Assembly: GCF_049803835.1 (NCBI RefSeq)
Contig: NZ_JBNAGK010000011.1
Location: 62,001 to 126,000 of the forward strand
DNA from: Pacificoceanicola sp049803835
GTDB lineage: Bacteria; Pseudomonadota; Alphaproteobacteria; Rhodobacterales; Rhodobacteraceae
Length of the DNA: 64,000 bases
Direction of reading: 5' to 3'
Made by a program: the position numbers and the translations under genes. Each line of letters begins with the position of its first letter. The first letter of the stretch is position 1. The notes under the pieces are model-generated. The model saw only the letters and a list, made by a program, of their open reading frames with translations, did no database searches and had not been told where the DNA came from. Shown piece after piece: positions 1-7,915 of this stretch.

Positions 1-278
1 GCTTTTTGCCAACGCGATACAAGGTCGGCGACGCGCCACAAACCGAAGTCATCGCTTTCATTCGCGGTCTGTTTGGGAGGTCGGTCATGACCAATCACAT
101 GGTTGAATCGACCGCAATTTCCGATGCCGGTTTGACCAAGCAAACGCTCTACGAAGCTGACAAAAAGGACTTCACGCGTCAGACGTTTGATCGTGCGATC
201 GAATCCATGAACGCAGTGAACGATGAGATCGCTGAAATCATCCAGAACACATGGGGACGGAATGGCAAGAAAGCCTAA
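1..278 (+). CDS. repA: RepA (ParA-type partition ATPase), 3' end only
   Basis: This is the C-terminal part of a repABC RepA protein, cut by the left edge of the window. The visible roughly 90 residues carry the family signature TAISDAGLTKQTLYE followed by a helix ending in the NTWGR tail, as in RepA proteins of rhizobial and roseobacter plasmids. The Walker motifs lie upstream of the window and cannot be checked. RepA is the ATPase that, with RepB, moves plasmid copies apart and represses the repABC promoter. The stop codon lies 17 bases inside the start of repB, so the two genes overlap and are probably translationally coupled. Confidence 0.88.
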   Translation, partial: FLPTRYKVGDAPQTEVIAFIRGLFGRSVMTNHMVESTAISDAGLTKQTLYEADKKDFTRQTFDRAIESMNAVNDEIAEIIQNTWGRNGKKA

Positions 279-1191
279 ACTTGGCCTGCCGCTGCAGACC
301 CTTCGCAACGCTCCTGACGCTCTTGAAGGGCGCCGACTGCGTGGCGGTGTATTTGAGATCGATTCGGCGCAGATTGTTACCGAAGGACGGTTGGATGACA
401 GGCTTCAGATTGAAGTTGAGGGCCTGAAAAATTCTATTTCCAAGAACGGTCAACGGGTGCCTGTCTTGGTCCGACCACTGGAAGGTGATCGCTACAACCT
501 GATTTATGGCCGCAGACGCCTGGAAGCATGTCGCGAACTCGGTATCAAAGTTCGAGCCATCGTCACGGAAGTTGAGGGTGATCAAGCGCTTCGAGATCAG
601 CTTCTCGAGAACCAAGAGCGTCGTGATCTGAGCTTTATTGAGCGTGCGCTTGTCGCGACGGCGCTTCTGGATGGCGACCATTTGGAAGGGGCTGAGCGCA
701 CCAATCGTGGTGTCGCCGAAGTCCTTAACCTCCACGAAGCTGGGGTTTCACAGCTCTTGAGTGTCGTTCGGACGGTCGGCGAGGATCTCATCCAGGCAAT
801 TGGTGCAGCTCCTGGGATTGGTCGCCCGAGATGGGAAGAGCTCAAAAAGGCTTTGGGTGCCTACGACGGTGATCGAGACCAACTGCAAGCCGTAGCTCAA
901 GCAGCCAAGTCCGAAAGTTCCGGCTCGGTCGATGAGGTTTCTGAGCGTGCGTTTCTCGCAGTTCTGGAAGCTGCGAAGAGCGCGGGGAGGAAGGCAAATC
1001 CGCCTCGCAAGGGCGCGCCTGCTTTGGCGATCCCCGGTGTCGGAGCTGCGACAGTCAAGACCGGCCGCCAAGGCAAGCAGCTAAAACTCGATCTGACTAC
1101 GGATGAACCTGATTTTGTCAGCTGGTTGGAGGGCAATGCCCCAAAGCTGATTGCCGAGCTTCATGAGCGCTGGAAGCGTTCAGGAGACTGA
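262..1191 (+). CDS. repB: RepB, ParB-type centromere-binding partition protein
   Basis: RepB binds the parS palindromes and partners with RepA in plasmid segregation. The 309-residue protein has the ParB N-terminal core: GQRVPVLVRP, then YGRRRLEACRELG (the GxRR box), then LLENQERRDLSFIERA (the ENxxRxxL box), followed by a helix-turn-helix region. I chose the ATG at 262 because the protein then begins MARKPKLG, like other RepB proteins, and because it overlaps the repA end by 17 bases. An in-frame start at 223 would add 13 residues unlike the family. The likely targets are the two palindromes just after repC. Confidence 0.9.
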   Translation: MARKPKLGLPLQTLRNAPDALEGRRLRGGVFEIDSAQIVTEGRLDDRLQIEVEGLKNSISKNGQRVPVLVRPLEGDRYNLIYGRRRLEACRELGIKVRAIVTEVEGDQALRDQLLENQERRDLSFIERALVATALLDGDHLEGAERTNRGVAEVLNLHEAGVSQLLSVVRTVGEDLIQAIGAAPGIGRPRWEELKKALGAYDGDRDQLQAVAQAAKSESSGSVDEVSERAFLAVLEAAKSAGRKANPPRKGAPALAIPGVGAATVKTGRQGKQLKLDLTTDEPDFVSWLEGNAPKLIAELHERWKRSGD

Positions 1192-1227
1192 GGAAGAGCA
1201 ACTAAAAAGAAGGAGGCACGATAGAGG

Positions 1228-1271
1228 CAAAAAGAAAAAAGGCCCCGAGAAGCAAGCTTCACGAGACCTTT
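1228..1271 (-). terminator. intrinsic terminator of the repABC antisense RNA
   Basis: Read on the minus strand, arms beginning AAAGG and ending CCTTT close a long stem (plus-strand 1238-1271). The inner arms GAAGC and GCTTC are separated by only two bases, giving about 15 pairs with one mismatch and two G-T pairs. A run of six T follows at plus positions 1235-1240. This is a near-ideal Rho-independent terminator, placed where repABC antisense RNAs end. Confidence 0.75.
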
Positions 1272-1300
1272 GTAAGGTTTCGCACCGGGATCAGCCCGCT
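1228..1300 (-). ncRNA. repABC antisense counter-transcribed RNA (incA-type), 5' end not fixed
   Basis: All characterised repABC plasmids encode a small antisense RNA between repB and repC on the opposite strand. It limits repC expression and sets incompatibility. Here the repB-repC gap is 214 bases, and the minus strand carries a strong intrinsic terminator at 1228-1271. That fixes the 3' end of such an RNA. The 5' end is a guess from the family's typical size; I could not assign a convincing minus-strand promoter between 1290 and 1400. Confidence 0.55.
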
Positions 1301-1347
1301 ACAAAATCTCAGTTTTCGCACCTCTGAATGTAGCGTTCTGGCCCCTA

Positions 1348-1374
1348 CCCCGCAAGCGCAAAGCGATTCGCGGG
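1348..1374 (+). promoter_or_regulatory. hairpin upstream of repC (candidate S-element controlling repC translation)
   Basis: Arms CCCGC and GCGGG enclose AAGCG and CGATT, with one bulge and one mismatch. The hairpin ends 31 bases before the repC ATG. In repABC plasmids a leader hairpin here forms when the antisense RNA binds and blocks repC translation or transcription. The position fits; the function is inferred from the family. Confidence 0.45.
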
Positions 1375-1405
1375 CCGTAGAAATTTTGCCTTCGTGAACG
1401 TTTTC

Positions 1406-2617
1406 ATGGAGTACACACCGATTTCGCCGTTTATGCGGCCGATCTCGCATGCCAATCTGCGCGTGATCGAGCGACCCGAGGCATCTATTCCGGGCAGACC
1501 CGTCAATAAATGGGAACTCCTGCGCGAGCTCTCGAAGGCGCAAGCGACATTTGGCGTGTCAGAACGTGATTTGACTGTTTTGCAGGGGCTCCTCAGCTTC
1601 TTTCCAGACGATTCACTTGGCGGGAACGCCGAGATGGTCGTCTTCCCCTCGAACAAGGCGATCTGTGAGCGCCTGAATGGTATGCCCTGCTCCACGATGC
1701 GTCGTCACCTCGCGCGTCTTATCGAGGCTGGTTTGCTCCATCGGCGCGATAGCCCCAATGGGAAGCGCTATGTCCGCAAGCACGGCGCAGAGCGCGTCGC
1801 CTTTGGCTTCGATCTTTCCCCGCTCTATTACCAGTCCGAGGAAATCGCGCGGGCCGCAGAGGCCGTACGTGAGGCTGAGGAGCGCGTCAGGCGCCTGAGA
1901 GAGGTCGTAAGCCTCATGCGGCGTGATCTCGCGGCCCTCGCAGAGTTCGGAGACGAGTTGCAGCCGGGCCTGCGCATCTGGGATCAGATTCGCGACAAAG
2001 CTGTCCTCATAGCTCGCGCGCTTCGCCGCAAGCTTACCAGTGACGACCTCTCGACTTATCGAGCCGATCTTGAAGCTCTCCTCGACCAGGCACGCAACAT
2101 CATTGATGGCCCTGAAACAGAAGAAATGAACACCAATGGTGCCCAATCCGAGCGTCACCATCATAATTCAAATAAAGAATCTATAGAATTTGAACCTGCT
2201 TTAGAAAAAAATGCGGCAGCGTCCGGCGTGCCAGATGTGGACACGAATGAGCTTGTGGCTAGCGTTGATGAACAGGACAGAAGACACCTGCCAAAAATCC
2301 CGATCCACCTGGTGATCGCGGCATGTCCCTCCCTCAAAACCTTCTACCAAGGCGAAATCCGGCATTGGCATCAACTTTTCGATGCTGCCTGCCATGTACG
2401 GCCTGCCATGGGGATTAGTGCGTCTGTATGGGAAGAAGCCCAGCGGTTCATGGGTCCGGAGCAAGCGTCGATCGTCGTTGCTGCCATGCTGGAACGCTTT
2501 GAGGACATCAGATCGCCTGGTGGATACTTGCGAGCTCTGACTGCCAAAGCTACGGCCGGTGAGTTTTCCTGTGGGCCGATGGTCATGGCATTGTTTGGGC
2601 GACGATCCGCAGCTTAA
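1406..2617 (+). CDS. repC: RepC replication initiator
   Basis: RepC is the only protein needed to initiate replication of repABC plasmids, and it acts at an origin inside its own gene. The 403-residue protein has the typical opening with RPISHANLRV, a winged-helix region (NKAICERLNGMPCSTMRRH, then LIEAGLLHRRDSPNGKRY), a charged coiled-coil centre around residues 150-220, a variable low-complexity linker, and the conserved C-terminal ISASVWEEAQ and SPGGYLRAL segments. The ATG at 1406 is preferred to an in-frame GTG at 1394. The stop codon lies inside the first parS palindrome. Transcription is presumably from the upstream rep promoter and limited by the antisense RNA. Confidence 0.93.
   Translation: MEYTPISPFMRPISHANLRVIERPEASIPGRPVNKWELLRELSKAQATFGVSERDLTVLQGLLSFFPDDSLGGNAEMVVFPSNKAICERLNGMPCSTMRRHLARLIEAGLLHRRDSPNGKRYVRKHGAERVAFGFDLSPLYYQSEEIARAAEAVREAEERVRRLREVVSLMRRDLAALAEFGDELQPGLRIWDQIRDKAVLIARALRRKLTSDDLSTYRADLEALLDQARNIIDGPETEEMNTNGAQSERHHHNSNKESIEFEPALEKNAAASGVPDVDTNELVASVDEQDRRHLPKIPIHLVIAACPSLKTFYQGEIRHWHQLFDAACHVRPAMGISASVWEEAQRFMGPEQASIVVAAMLERFEDIRSPGGYLRALTAKATAGEFSCGPMVMALFGRRSAA
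2160..2215 (+). other. AT-rich stretch inside repC, candidate oriV
   Basis: In repABC plasmids the replication origin has been mapped to an AT-rich segment within repC. Within this GC-rich gene the bases from about 2160 to 2215 are strikingly AT-rich (for example AATAAAGAATCTATAGAATT). They encode the variable linker of RepC. The location matches the family; no iterons are visible. Confidence 0.5.
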
Positions 2618-2630
2618 CAGCTGTTAAGCT
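2611..2630. other. parS partition palindrome 1
   Basis: AGCTTAACAGCTGTTAAGCT is a perfect 20-base palindrome that includes the repC stop codon. Its 16-base core CTTAACAGCTGTTAAG matches the repABC par-site style (TTAAC-GC-GTTAA symmetry). It is repeated at 2668-2685. It is the likely RepB binding site and incompatibility determinant. Confidence 0.85.
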
Positions 2631-2667
2631 GCACTCTGTGGACTGTTTCGCCACCTCGGGATTGGCG

Positions 2668-2685
2668 ACTTAACAGCTGTTAAGT
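2668..2685. other. parS partition palindrome 2
   Basis: ACTTAACAGCTGTTAAGT is a perfect 18-base palindrome with the same 16-base core as the site at 2611-2630, 57 bases downstream. Paired sites after repC are expected for cooperative RepB loading. Confidence 0.85.
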
Positions 2686-2740
2686 TCCAGTCTCGGAAGC
2701 CTCAGAATAAGAGAGGGAAAGGTTTGTTGGTTTGAGGGGT

Positions 2741-2795
2741 GACGGGAAGTGAGATCGGGAGAGTGGCTTCCGGCGCCCGTCGTGGAGAAGATCTG
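2741..2795 (+). promoter_or_regulatory. conserved hairpin leader (copy A) before the ParB-like gene
   Basis: This leader runs to the ATG at 2796. It contains a hairpin with arms CGGGAG and CTTCCG and loop AGTGG, then GGCGCC-like sequence and the Shine-Dalgarno GGAGAAG. It aligns closely with leaders at 10558-10611 and 12435-12484. The stem pairs covary between copies, which suggests a selected RNA or single-stranded DNA structure. Confidence 0.55.
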
Positions 2796-4958
2796 ATGGC
2801 GAAACCTGCCCAGAAAGTCACCCTGTCCCCGTCCCGGGACATTCCCTTCGACAAGCTCTTGCTGAGCCAGGCCAACGTCCGGCGCATCAAGGCCGGCATC
2901 TCGGTCGAGGAACTGGCCGAAGACATCGCCCGCCGCGGGTTGCTGCAGAGCCTGAGCGTTCGGCCCGTTCTGGCGGATGATGGGTCCGACACCGGTAAGT
3001 TCGAAATCCCCGCTGGCGGTCGGCGCTTCCAGGCCCTGTCACTCCTGGTGAAGCAGAAACGCTTGGCCAAGACGACGCCCATTCCCTGCATCGTGCGGGA
3101 TGCCAATTCTGCGATCCTCGCCGAAGACGACTCGCTCGCTGAGAACATGCAGCGCGCTGCCCTGCATCCGCTCGATCAGTTCCGCGCTTTCGTGGCGCTG
3201 CGGGAGAAGGGTCAGGGCGATGAGGAGATCGCGGCCGCTTTCTTCGTCACGCCGCAGGTGGTCAAACAGCGCCTGAAACTCGCCGCCGTGGCCCCTGCCC
3301 TGCTCGAGCTTTATGCCGACGACGAGATGACGCTGGAGCAGCTGATGGCCTTCACGGTTAATCCGGATCATGAACGCCAGGTTCAGGTCTGGGAGGCGAT
3401 CAAGTCCTCCTGGAACAAGGAACCCTACCAGATCCGGCGGTTCCTGACGGAAACCTCCGTGCGCGCGTCCGATCGTCGTGCGGTTTTTGTCGGTGTCAAG
3501 GCCTATGAGGCTGCTGGCGGCGCCATGTTGCATGACCTGTTTCAGGGCGATGACGGTGGCTGGCTAGAAGACCCTGCCCTGCTCGATCGTCTGGTCAGCG
3601 AGAAGCTCCAGGCTGAAGCCGAAGTCATAGCGACCGAAGGTTGGAAATGGATCGAGGTCTCGCTCGACCTGCCCTATGGCTACACCCACGGCCTGCGGCG
3701 GTTGAGCGGAGACCCGGCGCCGATGACGGATGACGAAGGCGTGGCGCACGCCAAACTGCTTGCCGAGTATCGCGCGCTTGAAGAGGAATACGAGGGTCAG
3801 GATGAACTCCCCGAAGAGGTCGATACGCGTCTTGGCGTGTTGGAAGTCGCGATGGAGAAACTCGAAGCCCGTCCGCTGATCTTCGATACGGAAGACGTCG
3901 CGCGGGCAGGGGCCTTTGTGACGCTTGATCGGTATGGCGAGCTTGCCGTCCATCGGGGCTTTGTCCGGCCCGAGGATGAGCCTCGGGAAGAGATCGACGT
4001 CCACAGCGGTGAACCGGTGGCAGACGGGCAGGGCGGTGATGTCGAGGCTTCAGCGTCGAACAACGCGGGGGGCGCGATGATCACCTTTGGGGGACAGGCG
4101 CTCGAGGAAACCACTGCTGACGATGAGGACGAAGGCGCCTTGAAGCCCTTGCCCGAGCGGCTGCTCATGGAACTGACGGCGCACCGGACATTGGCATTGC
4201 GGGAAGCTGTCGGGCGGTCTCCGGACGTCGCTTTGACGCTGCTGCTCATAAAGCTCGTGGGCGACACCTTCCGGACGTCCAATTCGGCTGGTAGCTGCCT
4301 CGAGGCTTCGGTGCGTCACGTCTACATGTCCGCGCAGGCCAGCGATCTGAAAGACAGCGTGGTGGCCAAGCTGGTGGACGACCGCCACGCGGAGTGGGAG
4401 GCCGACTTGCCGCTTGGCGACGATGCCGCTCTCTGGGATTACCTGACCGCCCTTGATCAAGGGAGCCGCCTGTCGCTGTTGGCGCATTGCCTCAGCTTCG
4501 GGATCAATGCGCTGCATGAGAAGGTGAACCCGTATGGTGCCGGTATCTCCGCCAGCGGTTTGACCAAGCGGATGACCCAGTCCGACTTGGTCGCACGGGC
4601 GGTCGAACTCGACATGGTCGAGGCGGGCTGGGAGCCGACGGCCGATACCTACCTGAACCGCGTGCCCAAGGCCCGGATCCTCGAGGCCGTGCGCGAGGCG
4701 AAAGGGGAGGGGACGGCGCAACTCCTCGATCACCTGAAGAAGGGCGAGATGGCGACCGAAGCCGAGCGTCTTCTGAAAGGCAGCGGTTGGTTGCCGGACG
4801 TTCTTCGCCGCCACGATCTGGAGGCTCTCGATGGTGCGGAAGGGCAGGGGGCGTCTGACGACGAAATCGACCCTGATCCGGCCGATAGTGTCGATCTGCC
4901 CGCCTTCCTCACCGCTGAATTGCCCGGTGATGAGGCGTCGAAAGTGGCCGCGGAGTGA
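2796..4958 (+). CDS. large ParB/RepB/Spo0J-family plasmid protein
   Basis: This 720-residue protein has a ParB-like N-terminal third: IPFDKLLLSQANVRRIK, then PAGGRRFQAL (GxRR box), then LAENMQRAALHPLDQFRAF (ENxxRxxLxPxxxF box) and a helix-turn-helix (IAAAFFVTPQVVKQRLKL). The long C-terminal part has no motif I can name. It contains an acidic, glutamate-rich segment and ends in an acidic tail. Canonical partition is already covered by RepB, so this second, larger ParB-like protein is probably not the plasmid's segregation factor. Such proteins recur in alphaproteobacterial plasmids next to DUF932, SSB and RadC genes, and may act on DNA as a nuclease or in anti-restriction. The ATG at 2796 follows GGAGAAG at good spacing. 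Confidence 0.8.
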   Translation: MAKPAQKVTLSPSRDIPFDKLLLSQANVRRIKAGISVEELAEDIARRGLLQSLSVRPVLADDGSDTGKFEIPAGGRRFQALSLLVKQKRLAKTTPIPCIVRDANSAILAEDDSLAENMQRAALHPLDQFRAFVALREKGQGDEEIAAAFFVTPQVVKQRLKLAAVAPALLELYADDEMTLEQLMAFTVNPDHERQVQVWEAIKSSWNKEPYQIRRFLTETSVRASDRRAVFVGVKAYEAAGGAMLHDLFQGDDGGWLEDPALLDRLVSEKLQAEAEVIATEGWKWIEVSLDLPYGYTHGLRRLSGDPAPMTDDEGVAHAKLLAEYRALEEEYEGQDELPEEVDTRLGVLEVAMEKLEARPLIFDTEDVARAGAFVTLDRYGELAVHRGFVRPEDEPREEIDVHSGEPVADGQGGDVEASASNNAGGAMITFGGQALEETTADDEDEGALKPLPERLLMELTAHRTLALREAVGRSPDVALTLLLIKLVGDTFRTSNSAGSCLEASVRHVYMSAQASDLKDSVVAKLVDDRHAEWEADLPLGDDAALWDYLTALDQGSRLSLLAHCLSFGINALHEKVNPYGAGISASGLTKRMTQSDLVARAVELDMVEAGWEPTADTYLNRVPKARILEAVREAKGEGTAQLLDHLKKGEMATEAERLLKGSGWLPDVLRRHDLEALDGAEGQGASDDEIDPDPADSVDLPAFLTAELPGDEASKVAAE

Positions 4959-4972
4959 CCTGAGCCAACTTG

Positions 4973-4990
4973 GGGCGGGAAAATCCGCCC
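4973..4990 (+). terminator. hairpin after the ParB-like gene
   Basis: Arms GGGCGG and CCGCCC with loop GAAAAT lie 15 bases after the stop codon, followed by TAAATACAC. The position suits a terminator, but there is no real T run. Confidence 0.4.
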
Positions 4991-5057
4991 TAAATACACT
5001 TAAATTGAACTTTATCAATGAGATGGACGCCGATCTTGGCGTTCTGGATGAGGAATC

Positions 5058-5531
5058 ATGTCTGCAACGACCATTCTCGACACCGCGCCCCTCGGGGCGC
5101 TCATTCGCTACACTGACTACAGCCCCAAACCACCTGCGCGGTTCACCAAAAAGCTTGCCGCTTGGGAGCGTTCGAACGGCGTGGGCCGTCTCGTCAAGAA
5201 GGAGCCACCGCGACCCTATCCGACCTGGACGGCGCCAGCGTCGTTCACGCTGCACGAGGGGAATTTCTCCTCGGATGGGGTCATTCTTGTCACCATCATG
5301 CGAACGCACTCGGCGGATAGCGCCTTGACCTTCGAGGTCGCTGAGGAACCACAGCCCGGACAGGTGCGCGTCCTGCTGGATTTCGGCGGGTGCACCGAGC
5401 TGCTCCACCTCGCCGAGTCTGTTTCGGCTGCCGAGCTTTGGATTTCAAAGGAAGGCCATCGCAACGCGCGGCTGGAGATTGTCGGCGAAGAAGACGCCGG
5501 TCGGGCAGGGGGCGCGGAGCTTGCCGCCTGA
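5058..5531 (+). CDS. conserved plasmid protein of unknown function, 157 residues
   Basis: I do not recognise a domain. The protein begins MSATTILDTAPLG, has a proline- and basic-rich first half (RFTKKLAAWERSNG, KKEPPRPYPTWTAP) and a beta-rich acidic second half (FTLHEGNFSSDGVILVTI, VRVLLDFGG) that ends in an Ala/Gly tail. There is no signal peptide or membrane segment. The ATG follows AGGA at 5051-5054. It lies alone between the ParB-like gene and a long non-coding stretch. Codon use looks like its neighbours, and it reads as a real gene of the plasmid block rather than a shadow of anything on the other strand. Confidence 0.7.
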   Translation: MSATTILDTAPLGALIRYTDYSPKPPARFTKKLAAWERSNGVGRLVKKEPPRPYPTWTAPASFTLHEGNFSSDGVILVTIMRTHSADSALTFEVAEEPQPGQVRVLLDFGGCTELLHLAESVSAAELWISKEGHRNARLEIVGEEDAGRAGGAELAA

Positions 5532-5894
5532 GCATATGTAGAACCCGAGGGGCCCACCAATGCGCGGGCCTCTCACCCATCAAGACCTTGTCCTGCAAGA
5601 TCGCTGGGCACCATAGGGTCCATCCAACAAGGAATGAGGTCTTCTACCAAATGCCTGCCCGAGAGGCTGGCAGCGAAAGCATCAGGGGGACACCCGGCTC
5701 CAGTCAGCGGTCGCACCATCCCCCGCTCGCCATTCCCTTCCTTGCCCCAAATCCTGTCTTGGAGATCAACCCACATCAAGGGGTCGGACTACGGGCGAGC
5801 CCGTGCCGCCGGCTGGATTCGGCCACGTTTCACTTTCGAGGCCGAACGCACCCGGTGATGTCAGCCAGTCTTTGGGCCTGCGGGGGCCTGTCGC

Positions 5895-5913
5895 GCGGGG
5901 GATGGTCCTCCGC
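5895..5913 (+). promoter_or_regulatory. hairpin leader before the 54-residue gene
   Basis: Arms GCGGGGG and CCTCCGC (one G-T pair) with loop ATGGT lie 23 bases before the ATG at 5936. The architecture resembles the conserved leaders at 2741 and 10558: a GG-rich arm, an (A)TGG loop, a CC-rich arm, then a Shine-Dalgarno. Confidence 0.45.
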
Positions 5914-5935
5914 CTCCAAGACAGGAGCCAAACAG

Positions 5936-6100
5936 ATGTCCCGCAAAGATGCTCACGCCTTCGCCGCCTCCCTCGCCGCCACGCTCATGGTTTCGATCGT
6001 CGTCTTCCAGGCCGGTGATGGAACCTATGGTGCCGTCCCCGCCGATGAAATCGACGGAGACGAGGTCGTGATCATATCGGAATACGACCCACTCGGGTGA
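5936..6100 (+). CDS. small protein, 54 residues, one hydrophobic segment
   Basis: A short ORF starts at the ATG at 5936, eight bases after the good Shine-Dalgarno AGGAG (5923-5927). The product opens MSRKDAHAFAASL, has a hydrophobic stretch (AATLMVSIVVFQAG, residues about 14-27) and an acidic C-terminal half rich in Asp and Glu. It could be a small single-pass membrane protein or a secreted peptide. Support comes from the ribosome binding site, the hairpin leader shared with confident genes nearby, and a sensible composition. I cannot name a family. Confidence 0.5.
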   Translation: MSRKDAHAFAASLAATLMVSIVVFQAGDGTYGAVPADEIDGDEVVIISEYDPLG

Positions 6101-7133
6101 GGCTTCGGCCTCACTTTCTTCGGGCTCAGGCACGGCACAGACGCGCCTTTGGACGCGGGACACCCCGATGGGGTGACCCGGTCGCTCGGACGGTGGCTCG
6201 GACGGACAACGTCCCGGAATCCGGCATCGGCTGCTCCACTGGGCAGCCTTTCAGAATTCGGTCGAAACTTTTGCTCTGACGCCCAGCGGGATGTCGCGGC
6301 GTTCATTGCACTGGTCGTGACGTCCATTGTCCGGTGGTTTCACGGTCCGCATGTCCTCGGCACCGACGATCAGAGGCGCGCAGTCGTCTTTAGGGAAACG
6401 CTGGCAGGGCAGTGTAGTTAAGAGCAGCCAACACCAGCGGTGGTCGGGACGCACCAAACCGTTCCCACTGCGCAGGTTGGGGAACCACACTCAGTCTGGG
6501 CATGCGTCGCGGACACATGCGCGGGGTGTTCGTCCCTTGGCCATTGGAGGCGCCTGTCGGAACGTGACCTTTGTGTCTGCGGGTTTCGCATCCAGAGGTC
6601 GCCCCCAAACATACGACGATCCCCTTCAGTGGAGTCGGCCATGGCGTCGACCTTCAGCTTTTCGGTATCCATGTCGACTGCACGTTATGGTTGAATTTAG
6701 GCGATTGTGCATCGTGTCCACTGGACCCGGCATTTGCTGTCCGTCTCGGACAGAACATGCACCGTCCACGAGGCGAAGGCGCGAGGCGGGGCGAGAACTC
6801 TTTTGGTGAGTGTAGGTGCCGCCACGGAGCTGGGTATGGGGTCAACCTGTCTCGATGGGCTAGGTGACAGGGTTCGGCATGGGCTCCCTGCGCCTCTCTG
6901 TCTTCTGGTGCCATCCCTTCGACTGACAATCCCCTAATCCCGTTCGTCTGCCTGCGCGCAACCCCGCGTCGGCCCTGGCCGTGTCGGTCGTGTGCCACGA
7001 CCAGCCCGCTCCACCCAGGTCCTTTGGGGGTTTCCGGCGTCCGTTTCGTCCACCGTGCACGCGTCATCCGACGGGCTTCTTCCGGGTCTTGTCGAAGGGA
7101 CGGTCCCGAAGACAGGAAACACAGGAGCTTATC
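6101..7133. other. 1 kb stretch without a convincing gene
   Basis: Neither strand has an ORF here with family features or a good ribosome binding site. Long frames on the minus strand are shadows of ssb. The sequence is GC-rich with scattered short inverted repeats, such as TGTCCGTCTCGGACA near 6740. A stretch this long in a compact plasmid block could hold decayed genes, a transfer origin or single-strand initiation sites, but I see no specific nic-site motif. The last 45 bases hold the ssb leader, with a small GGGA/TCCC hairpin and AGGAG. Confidence 0.4.
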
Positions 7134-7538
7134 ATGCAGAACATCGTCATCCTCGCCGGCAACATCGGTCAGACCCCCGAAACCCGCACCGCCCAAAGCG
7201 GCACCAAGATCACCACCTTCAGCCTCGCAACCTCGCGCCCCCGCCTCTCGGAAGGCCGTGTGATGCGCGACGAGAACGGCTACCGGGTCATGGACACCGA
7301 ATGGCACCGCATCACCTGCTTCAACGGTCTCGGCAAGACGGTCGCCGAGCATTGCGAAAAGGGCATGAAGGTCCTCGTCCACGGCCGCATCCACTACACC
7401 AAGTGGATCGACAGCATGGGCAACGACCGCTACGGCTGCGAGATCATCGCCGAGAAGGTCGACTTCCTGAGCCGTCCGAAGTCGGCCGAGAACGAAAACC
7501 CCGAGCTGGTCGACCGGGACGACGAAATCCCGTTCTGA
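7134..7538 (+). CDS. ssb: single-stranded DNA-binding protein
   Basis: A plasmid SSB of 134 residues with one OB fold. It begins MQNIVILAGNIGQTPETRTAQSG and shows the conserved ATSRPRL and EWHRITCFNGLGKTVAEHCEKGMKVLVHGRI segments. The C-terminal tip is DDEIPF, the acidic peptide that recruits host replication and repair proteins. The linker between the OB fold and the tip is very short, unlike chromosomal SSBs of about 170 residues. Plasmid SSBs coat the incoming single strand during conjugation and dampen the SOS response. The start has AGGAG at 7123-7127. Confidence 0.94.
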   Translation: MQNIVILAGNIGQTPETRTAQSGTKITTFSLATSRPRLSEGRVMRDENGYRVMDTEWHRITCFNGLGKTVAEHCEKGMKVLVHGRIHYTKWIDSMGNDRYGCEIIAEKVDFLSRPKSAENENPELVDRDDEIPF

Positions 7539-7559
7539 GGAACGGGTCTCCCCCTCGGG

Positions 7560-7579
7560 CCCGGCGGGCAACCGCCGGG
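7560..7579 (+). terminator. hairpin terminator after ssb
   Basis: A perfect 8-base stem CCCGGCGG/CCGCCGGG with a GCAA tetraloop starts 22 bases after the ssb stop and is followed by a weak T-containing tail (TTCAGGTAGTTT). Confidence 0.55.
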
Positions 7580-7915
7580 TTCAGGTAGTTTCGGCCCAAA
7601 GTTGCCGTTCACCACCGGTCTCCGCCGCTGCGTTGTGGCCTGTGGGTCCGGACATTCGCTGCCGCCAAATGAGAAACGTTTGGACGAACCGGCCTACTGG
7701 TGTGGTGGGCTTGGTCGAAAGTGAGACAGAAAGAGATCACGCCTAAGAAGCCGCAGGTCGGACAAGTCAATGACAAGCTGCTTGGTCGCCGCGCTACGGC
7801 TCCGCCCCGAACGAAGTCGGTGTTTGCGACCAAAGTCCATGCGTCCAAATCCCGACCAACCGGGGGGCTTTGTGCTATACTGATCCGGTTGATGCATCGT
7901 AGGGAGGCGTTGCAG
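7580..7915 (+). promoter_or_regulatory. intergenic region with the probable promoter of the AraC gene
   Basis: No gene is seen. Close to the downstream gene, TATACT at 7876-7881 is a good -10 box about 35 bases before the ATG, although no clear -35 matches it. AGGGAGG at 7901-7907 is the ribosome binding site. Confidence 0.35.

Noticed and set aside
2611..2685. The two palindromes after repC as transcription terminators
   Set aside because: They are separate, near-identical 18-20 base palindromes without T runs; their core and position fit repABC partition sites far better.
6654..7571. 305-residue minus-strand frame covering ssb
   Set aside because: Low-complexity antisense product; ssb on the plus strand has an OB fold and the DDEIPF tip.
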